From Bacillus sp. ISL-34 (GTDB taxonomy: Bacteria; Bacillota; Bacilli; Bacillales; DSM-1321): a stretch of DNA of 64,000 nt. Positions 58,274 through 64,000 of this stretch are shown one piece after another. The stretch is from assembly GCF_018613325.1 (NCBI RefSeq), contig NZ_JAGGQJ010000007.1, positions 1 to 64,000 of the forward strand. Reading direction: 5' to 3'. The position numbers and the translations under genes were made by a program. The notes under the pieces are model-generated. The model saw only the letters and a list, made by a program, of their open reading frames with translations. It did no database searches and was not told where the DNA came from. Within the stretch, counting starts at the first letter, position 1. The number at the start of each line of letters is the position of its first letter.

Positions 58274-60217
58274 ATGGCTCAATTTAATATAAAAGTTGCA
58301 GTTCAAAAGTTCGGTAACTTTCTAAGTTCAATGGTCATGCCGAATATATCAGCTTTCATAGCATGGGGGCTAATCACTGCCCTATTCATCCCATCTGGTT
58401 TCCTGCCAAATGAAAGCCTTGCCAAAATGGTTACACCGATGGTTACGTTTTTACTGCCGCTTTTAATTGGGTATACGGGCGGTAAGCTAATCCATGACCA
58501 CCGTGGCGGCGTAGTCGGTGCCATTGCGACAATGGGCGTCATCGTTGGATCTGATATCCCGATGTTCCTTGGAGCCATGATAATGGGACCGTTCGGCGGT
58601 TATGTCATCAAGAAATTCGATCAATTGATTGAAGGGAAAATAAAAGCCGGTTTTGAAATGCTTGTTAATAATTTCTCAGCGGGGATAATTGGCGGCTTAT
58701 TGTCCATTCTATCGTTCTTGGCCATCGGGCCTGCTGTAGACGTTTTTACAGGCTGGCTTGTAGCAGGAGTCGATTGGCTTGTCGGTACAGGTTTACTGCC
58801 GTTGACAAGTATCCTGATCGAGCCTGCCAAGGTATTGTTCTTGAACAATGCCATCAATCATGGTGTACTATCACCAATCGGTGTAGAGCAAGTTAAACAA
58901 ACAGGGGCTTCCATCCTGTTCCTTCTGGAATCGAATCCTGGACCGGGTATCGGCGTATTGCTTGCTTATTGCTTTTTTGGAAAGGGAACGGCGAAGAGAT
59001 CGGCGCCAGGAGCTGCCATCATTCATTTCTTCGGCGGGATCCATGAAATTTATTTCCCTTATATCCTAATGAAGCCGATGTTATTCTTAGCTGTCATTCT
59101 TGGGGGCATGAGTGGAGTTTTCACATTGGTCCTACTAGGCGGAGGATTGTTCGCTCCAGCTTCTCCAGGCAGCATACTTGCCATTACAGCAGTAACTCCG
59201 CATAATGCGGGCGCATATATTGCTAACTTTGCAGGCGTGATCGTAGCGGCCCTTGTTTCATTCATCGTCGGTGCATTCATCTTGAAAACAGGAAAGCAAT
59301 CTGAAGAGAATATTGAAGATGCCGCAAAAAAAATGCAAGAAATGAAAGGCAAGAAAAGCTCTGTTGCCGATGTATTCGCTTCAGATCCGGGAACGATGCC
59401 AACAAACGTCAGCAAAATAATATTTGCCTGCGATGCCGGGATGGGATCAAGTGCGATGGGGGCTTCACTGCTTCGCAAGAAGGTGAAGGAAGCCGGATTG
59501 AATATCACTGTTACTAATACGGCGATCTCAAACATTCCTGCTGATGCACAAATCGTCATAACACAGGAAGAGTTAACTCCAAGGGCACAGAATAAAGTGC
59601 CGAATGCTTATCATGTATCCGTCGATAATTTCCTATCGAGCCCTGAATACGATTCATTGCTTGCACGGCTTCAGGATGACGGTACCGATGAGCTGCATGA
59701 AATCGTCGAAGATGCTGAAGAGAAGGTTCCCGGTGTTCGTGAACATTCAATCGAGCCTGGCATCAACGAGGATGAGCAGGATGATAATGAATTGCTTCGC
59801 GAAGAAAACGTCTTCCTTAATCAACAATTCGCCAATAAGGAAGAAGCGATCCGCTTTGCGGGAAGAGCTTTGGTCAATGCAGGTTACGTTAAGGAAAGTT
59901 ATATTGAAGCAATGATTGCCCGTGATGAATTGACTTCAACCTATATGGGTAATGATGTAGCCATTCCGCACGGAACCGAGGAAGCTAAGAAAGATGTCCT
60001 TAAATCTGGATTTACCGTCCTACAAATTCCTGATGGTGTCGACTTTGACGGCCAAAAGGCACGATTGATATTCGGCATTGCCGGCAAGGACGGGACACAT
60101 CTTGAAATTCTATCTGGCATTGCAGTTACCTGCTCTGAGATGGAGAATATCGAAAAGATGGTTAAAGCCACATCAGCCAGGGAATTGATGGATATAATAA
60201 ATGTCGGAAATAATTAA
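58274..60217 (+). CDS. mtlA: Mannitol PTS enzyme IICBA
   Basis: A 647-aa membrane permease that imports and phosphorylates mannitol to mannitol 1-phosphate. The IIC domain (about 1-340) has FIAWGLITALFIPSGF and the HFFGGIHEIYFPYIL signature. The IIB domain (about 375-465) has the phospho-Cys loop FACDAGMGSSAMGASL. The IIA domain (about 505-647) has the phospho-His in VAIPHGTEEAK. In B. subtilis IIA is a separate MtlF protein, so this one is fused (IICBA). The ATG follows GAAGGGAAGAGAGCAAA. First gene of the mtl cluster. Confidence 0.95.
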   Translation: MAQFNIKVAVQKFGNFLSSMVMPNISAFIAWGLITALFIPSGFLPNESLAKMVTPMVTFLLPLLIGYTGGKLIHDHRGGVVGAIATMGVIVGSDIPMFLGAMIMGPFGGYVIKKFDQLIEGKIKAGFEMLVNNFSAGIIGGLLSILSFLAIGPAVDVFTGWLVAGVDWLVGTGLLPLTSILIEPAKVLFLNNAINHGVLSPIGVEQVKQTGASILFLLESNPGPGIGVLLAYCFFGKGTAKRSAPGAAIIHFFGGIHEIYFPYILMKPMLFLAVILGGMSGVFTLVLLGGGLFAPASPGSILAITAVTPHNAGAYIANFAGVIVAALVSFIVGAFILKTGKQSEENIEDAAKKMQEMKGKKSSVADVFASDPGTMPTNVSKIIFACDAGMGSSAMGASLLRKKVKEAGLNITVTNTAISNIPADAQIVITQEELTPRAQNKVPNAYHVSVDNFLSSPEYDSLLARLQDDGTDELHEIVEDAEEKVPGVREHSIEPGINEDEQDDNELLREENVFLNQQFANKEEAIRFAGRALVNAGYVKESYIEAMIARDELTSTYMGNDVAIPHGTEEAKKDVLKSGFTVLQIPDGVDFDGQKARLIFGIAGKDGTHLEILSGIAVTCSEMENIEKMVKATSARELMDIINVGNN

Positions 60218-60231
60218 ATACTCGTAACCAA

Positions 60232-60262
60232 GAATAGAAAAGCGTTTTACGCTTTTCTATTC
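60232..60262 (+). promoter_or_regulatory. Hairpin between mtlA and mtlR
   Basis: GAATAGAAAAGCG (60232-60244), loop TTTTA, CGCTTTTCTATTC (60250-60262) form a perfect 13-bp stem without a T run. It could partly end mtlA transcripts or protect them, giving less mtlR and mtlD. Confidence 0.6.
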
Positions 60263-60303
60263 AGTATTTTCTCGTGTTACTCCACCTGAAATGAGTTGGT
60301 AGC

Positions 60304-62394
60304 ATGTATATTACTTCAAGGGAAAAATCAATCATAGAACTGATCATAAAAACTTCAGGAAAACATACAGCCTTATCCATTGCGACACATTTGAATGTTA
60401 GTGTCCGGACGGTTCAACGCGATCTGAAGTCGATAGAAAAAATCCTGCACTCATTTGAGCTGCATTTAACACGCAATACACATGAGGGACTGTCCATCGA
60501 CGGGAAGAACGAACAAGTCTTTCGGCTTGTACAGCATCTGATGGGCAATCATCCTATCGATCAAACGCCACAAGAAAGAAAGCTGCATCTCCTTTTAGCT
60601 TTACTGCAGGAAGAATCGTATAAAACTCAAGTTCTTGCGGGGGATCTCGGTATAAGCATTACGACTCTTACAACCTATTTGGACGAACTGACTGAATGGT
60701 TAAAGAATTTTAATATCGTGATTACCAGAAAAAGGGGTGTCGGAATAGAGCTTGCCGGCACTGAAGAAAATAAACGGAAAGCCCAGGCAGCCTATTTCTT
60801 GCACTTTTTTAATGAAGAGCTGATTGAAAGTTTATTTTTGCTGCAAGAAGGAAAATTCCCAGAAGCGAAAATCCTCGACTATTTCGATCCCGAATATCTT
60901 CTGGCTATCGATGGGGTGCTGAACTCAACTTTTAACAGTGTCCATTCCCGTTTGGCGGATAGCGGGTATATAGGGTTAATTGTACATATTTATGTAACCC
61001 TGCAAAGGAATGAAAGCCAATTTTTTTTGGAGAAGGACTTCAAGAAAATAAGCGAACTTTCCGATGAGAATAATCTCATGAATAAAATAGGCAAGGAACT
61101 CAGCACCATGCTGGAAGTCTCTTTTACCATCGATGATATCAGCTACCTGGCAGCCATACTGAAAGGTTCCAAGCTTCATGCGGCGGATGCCGTTCCATAT
61201 GACAGTGTGTTGCTAGGCCAGCTGATAAGAAACCTGATAAAAGATGTTTCGGCACAACTGCAAATCGATTTGACCAAGGACTTCCCATTGTATCAAGGGC
61301 TCCTTGCCCATATGGAACCATCGCTTTTCCGTATCAAACAGGAAATGGGATTGTACAACCCCTTAACCGAAGATATTAAACGAAAGTATCCGGTTCTCTT
61401 TTTGGCAGTGAAGACAAGTCTGGAAAAGGGATTCAAAGAAATAAAGGAATTTCCTGAAGATGAAATAGCGTTCATCGTCCTTCATTTCGGATCTGCATTA
61501 GTGCTGCGGGAGGAAGAAATATCAATAAGGGCACTTATCGTTTGCCCTACCGGTATCGGGACGTCGAAGATGCTTGCAAGCCGGATCAAAAAAGAAATCA
61601 TCGAAATCGAGACTGTAGAAATCAAGACGATCAAAGACATCCAGCAGCAGGAGAGCCTGTCAAACTATGATGTGATCATTTCTACCGTCCGGCTTCCGTA
61701 TATCGATAGTGATTATATCCTTGTATCCCCTCTTTTGAGTGAAGAGAATATATTGAACATCAGGAATTATTTAAGGAAGAATATCGAAAACTTCACGAAG
61801 AATAAGCGTTATGGCAGTCATTCAGCCCATAAGGATACCTTGACCAAAAAAGAGGATGGCGAATTGAAAGAAGTGCTGCAGGAATTGAAAGACGCCCAGC
61901 AAAGCATCGAGTCAATCATGGATAATTTCCGGTTTTATCGGCTGCCGCATCTGAAAGGACATCCGGAGATCATTGAAGAAATGGTCAGGATGGCTGAAAC
62001 GGAAGATCTGCTAATTGGTGCGGATGATGTGGTCAGATCCTTGAAGGAACGGGAAAAAAAAGGCGGTTTAGGCATTCCTGGCACTGGAATGGGCCTTTTC
62101 CATACGAGGCATAAGAATGTGAAAGAACTGATATTCCAGGTGGCCCACCTGGAGGAATATCGTCTGGTCAAAGGTATGGATGGAAATGACGTCCATATGA
62201 AAAATTTACTGCTGATGCTGGCACCTGAAGAATTGAGTGTAAAGCAGCAGGAAATCGTCAGCTTAATAAGTTCAAGCTTAATTGAAAGCAATGAATCCAT
62301 CATGATTTTTTCATCTTCGGACGAAGAAATGATTAACGGAAGGCTGGAAGCCATATTTTTAGACTATTTATATACTAACTTGATAAAGGGATGA
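60304..62394 (+). CDS. mtlR: Mannitol operon activator MtlR
   Basis: A 696-aa PTS-controlled activator. In order: an HTH domain (about 6-60) with ALSIATHLNVSVRTVQRDLK, a second HTH (about 100-150), two PRD modules (about 180-400), an EIIB-like domain with phospho-Cys in IVCPTGIGTSKML (about 418), and a C-terminal EIIA-like domain with the His in GLFHTRHKNVKEL (about 600). Phosphorylation at these sites tells the protein whether mannitol and better sugars are present. It lies 86 nt after mtlA and overlaps the approach to mtlD. Confidence 0.92.
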   Translation: MYITSREKSIIELIIKTSGKHTALSIATHLNVSVRTVQRDLKSIEKILHSFELHLTRNTHEGLSIDGKNEQVFRLVQHLMGNHPIDQTPQERKLHLLLALLQEESYKTQVLAGDLGISITTLTTYLDELTEWLKNFNIVITRKRGVGIELAGTEENKRKAQAAYFLHFFNEELIESLFLLQEGKFPEAKILDYFDPEYLLAIDGVLNSTFNSVHSRLADSGYIGLIVHIYVTLQRNESQFFLEKDFKKISELSDENNLMNKIGKELSTMLEVSFTIDDISYLAAILKGSKLHAADAVPYDSVLLGQLIRNLIKDVSAQLQIDLTKDFPLYQGLLAHMEPSLFRIKQEMGLYNPLTEDIKRKYPVLFLAVKTSLEKGFKEIKEFPEDEIAFIVLHFGSALVLREEEISIRALIVCPTGIGTSKMLASRIKKEIIEIETVEIKTIKDIQQQESLSNYDVIISTVRLPYIDSDYILVSPLLSEENILNIRNYLRKNIENFTKNKRYGSHSAHKDTLTKKEDGELKEVLQELKDAQQSIESIMDNFRFYRLPHLKGHPEIIEEMVRMAETEDLLIGADDVVRSLKEREKKGGLGIPGTGMGLFHTRHKNVKELIFQVAHLEEYRLVKGMDGNDVHMKNLLLMLAPEELSVKQQEIVSLISSSLIESNESIMIFSSSDEEMINGRLEAIFLDYLYTNLIKG

Positions 62395-62399
62395 TTGTA

Positions 62400-63542
62400 A
62401 TGAAACAAGCAGTACATTTCGGTGCAGGAAACATTGGAAGAGGATTTATCGGAGCGCTCTTTTCACAATCTGGATATCATGTGACATTTGTAGACATAGC
62501 TGATAAAATCATCGATCAGTTAAATGATAAAAAGCAATATCAAGTCAAACTGGCTACCGATCAACAAGAATCCGTCACAGTAGAAAATGTTTCGGGTTTA
62601 AACAGCTTAAAGCAGGAAGAGGAAATCATTCAAGCAATTTCTGAAGCAACCTATCTCACCACTGCTATCGGCCCAAATATTTTGCCTCATATCGCTCCTT
62701 TAATTGCAAAAGGATTAGCTTTAAGGGTGAAGGAAACCGATGAAAAACTATATGTGATCGCTTGTGAAAACCAAATATCGGCAACAGACCTTTTAGAAGG
62801 CTACATTCTAGAAAACTTGGATCAAGATACAAAGGAAAAACTAGCCGATAAAGTCTACTTCTTTAACTCAGCAGTCGATCGCATCGTTCCTATCCAAAAT
62901 AATGAAGGATCACTCGATGTTTTGGTGGAACCTTATTATGAATGGGTGGTTGAAACGACTGAAAGCATTCCTGCCGTTGAAGGGATGACCATTGTAAAAG
63001 AGCTCGCTCCATTCATTGAGAGAAAACTGTTTACCGTTAATACAGGACATGCCGTCATTGCTTACCTCGGTTATCTCAAAGATAATAAATCGACGATTGA
63101 CCAGTCATTGGAGGACGCAGGCATTGTAGAGCAAGTCAAGAAAACCTTGGGGGAAACGGGCGCTTATTTAATAAAGCAATATGGTTTGGAAGCAGATGAG
63201 CATCAGCAGTATATCGAAAAAATCATTAATCGGTTTAAAAACTCCTACCTTAATGACTCGGTGAATAGAGTCGGACGTTCACCGCTGCGCAAGCTCGGGC
63301 CAAACGACCGTCTCGTGCGCCCTGCCGTAGAAGCCAAGAAAGCCGGACTTTCCTATACTAATCTGGCGAAAGCGATAGCCGCCGCATTACTCTTTGATTT
63401 TAACGAAGATGAAGAAGCCCTTAAACTGCAAACGATGATCAAAGAACACGGTGTAGCTACCGCACTTAAGGAAGTTAGCGGACTGGACGAAAATAGCGAA
63501 ATAACCAAAGAAGTTATCAATCATTACAACAACTTGAAATAA
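62400..63542 (+). CDS. mtlD: Mannitol-1-phosphate 5-dehydrogenase MtlD
   Basis: A 380-aa NAD-dependent enzyme that oxidises mannitol 1-phosphate to fructose 6-phosphate. The Rossmann motif is HFGAGNIGRGFIGALFSQSG (about 5-24). The C-terminal domain includes FTVNTGHAVIAYLGYLKDN (about 203-221) and SVNRVGRSPLRKLGPNDRLV (about 280-300). The start at 62400 follows AAGGGATGATTGTA. An ATG three codons upstream overlaps the mtlR stop. Terminal gene of the mtl cluster. Confidence 0.95.
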   Translation: MKQAVHFGAGNIGRGFIGALFSQSGYHVTFVDIADKIIDQLNDKKQYQVKLATDQQESVTVENVSGLNSLKQEEEIIQAISEATYLTTAIGPNILPHIAPLIAKGLALRVKETDEKLYVIACENQISATDLLEGYILENLDQDTKEKLADKVYFFNSAVDRIVPIQNNEGSLDVLVEPYYEWVVETTESIPAVEGMTIVKELAPFIERKLFTVNTGHAVIAYLGYLKDNKSTIDQSLEDAGIVEQVKKTLGETGAYLIKQYGLEADEHQQYIEKIINRFKNSYLNDSVNRVGRSPLRKLGPNDRLVRPAVEAKKAGLSYTNLAKAIAAALLFDFNEDEEALKLQTMIKEHGVATALKEVSGLDENSEITKEVINHYNNLK

Positions 63543-63548
63543 AAGCCG

Positions 63549-63583
63549 AAGAACTCCTGAAATCATTTTTCAGGAGTTTTTTC
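63549..63583 (+). terminator. Terminator of the mtl cluster
   Basis: AACTCCTGAAA (63552-63562) and TTTCAGGAGTT (63568-63578) form an 11-bp stem extended by a few more pairs, ending in TTTTTTC. Confidence 0.9.
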
Positions 63584-63646
63584 TTAATCAAAAAGGCATT
63601 TAAAGAAGGACTATCATCCGATAATCTTGAAAGCTCAAAAAAAACC

Positions 63647-63676
63647 TTGTAAACAGTAATCATTACGTTTTATAAT
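63647..63676 (+). promoter_or_regulatory. SigA-type promoter of a small gene
   Basis: TTGTAA (63647-63652), 18 nt, TATAAT (63671-63676). It lies just upstream of a 31-codon frame and the third repeat array. Confidence 0.6.
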
Positions 63677-63709
63677 GGGAGACAGTCAAGAGAAGAGGGT
63701 TTTGTTAAA

Positions 63710-63805
63710 GTGAAAATCGTAACCATTTTGATTTGTTTGGTGAAAGGGGCTTTATATGTTGAAAATATAGGGAATCGCTTGAAAAAAGGCGGATTGGTGC
63801 AATAA
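63710..63805 (+). CDS. Possible small peptide, 31 aa
   Basis: The frame MKIVTILICLVKGALYVENI ends GNRLKKGGLVQ. It starts at GTG 63710, about 10 nt after AGAGAAGAGGG, and follows the promoter at 63647-63676. A short hydrophobic helix leads to a basic tail. No homologue is recognised, and the frame ends exactly where the repeat array begins. Real expression is uncertain. Confidence 0.4.
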   Translation: MKIVTILICLVKGALYVENIGNRLKKGGLVQ

Positions 63806-64000
63806 ATCAAGAGTATGGTTGAAATAATCAAGAATTTGGTGCTATTACACAAGATTTAGAGCTGTTACTCATGTTTTGGATCATTTACTCGTAAGTTTGG
63901 AGCAAATGCTCGTGATTTTGGTGTGTTTACTCGTGAGTTTGGAGCAAATACTCGTGAGTTTGGAGCAAATACTCGTGAATATGGCAAAAATACTCGTGAA
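63806..64000 (-). repeat. CTCACGAGTAAA tandem array, copy 3 (inverted, truncated by the edge)
   Basis: About nine units of 21 bp in the reverse sense. The last six contain TACTCGTGA or a one-base variant, and the best reads AATACTCGTGAGTTTGGAGCA. The first units (from about 63806) are degenerate (TCAAGAGTATGG, TCAAGAATTTGG, ACAAGATTTAGA). The quality improves toward the window edge, where the array is cut. Confidence 0.85.

Overview
The window looks like chromosomal DNA from a low-GC, spore-forming Bacillaceae. A Peribacillus or Bacillus simplex-like genome is my best guess, but this is inferred from gene content and repeat style and was not tested. Supporting signs are the sporulation protease homologue YyaC, a lia cell-envelope stress operon, adaAB/alkA, small Fur-regulated Fbp proteins, a T-box riboswitch, strong AGGAGG-type ribosome binding sites, and a GC-rich Bacillus intergenic repeat near position 180. 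No rRNA, tRNA, prophage, CRISPR array or intact insertion sequence was seen.

Layout. 0.5-14.5 kb: an RND exporter, a DsbA/FrnE-like oxidoreductase behind paired palindromic operators, a Fur-controlled flavodoxin-fbpA-fbpB unit, miscellaneous metabolic and membrane genes, a type I toxin-antitoxin locus (28-aa toxin with an antisense RNA), a phospholipase D-like protein, an MBL-fold hydrolase and a metzincin-like protein. 14.7-20.7 kb: a LysE exporter, then a minus-strand operon kynU-permease-kynA-kynB that converts tryptophan to anthranilate, with a divergent TetR regulator and an operator-like dyad on the kyn promoter. 21.2-24.8 kb: liaI-liaH-(long stem-loop)-liaF-liaS-liaR, with no liaG. 25-31 kb: small membrane and secreted proteins, broken genes, an MFS transporter and an AT-rich divergent pair of unknown genes. 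31.1-39.4 kb: a T-box (probably leucine) permease, a PAP2 phosphatase, a zincin-like protein with a broken HExxH, the cystine transporter TcyP, an ECF sigma/anti-sigma pair and a frameshifted GNAT gene. 39.5-44 kb and 54.1-58.1 kb: two paralogous modules, each with a CitA-type sensor kinase, a CitB-type response regulator, a CcpA cre-like site and a CitMHS transporter. 44-54 kb: yyaC, a pentapeptide-repeat protein, a MerR/TipAS regulator, cutC, a decayed Nudix gene, a DUF2690 tandem pair and adaAB/alkA. 58.2-63.6 kb: mannitol genes mtlA (fused IICBA), mtlR and mtlD.

The clearest structure not explained by genes is a family of intergenic tandem arrays with a unit of about 21 bp and core CTCACGAGTAAA. 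It occurs three times (20.8, 45.9 and 63.8 kb), the last time inverted and running off the window edge. A separate 41-bp repeat lies downstream of alkA. Several genes are decaying: a GNAT gene frameshifted in a TA run, a Nudix gene with many frame breaks, and a small exported protein stopped just after its signal peptide.
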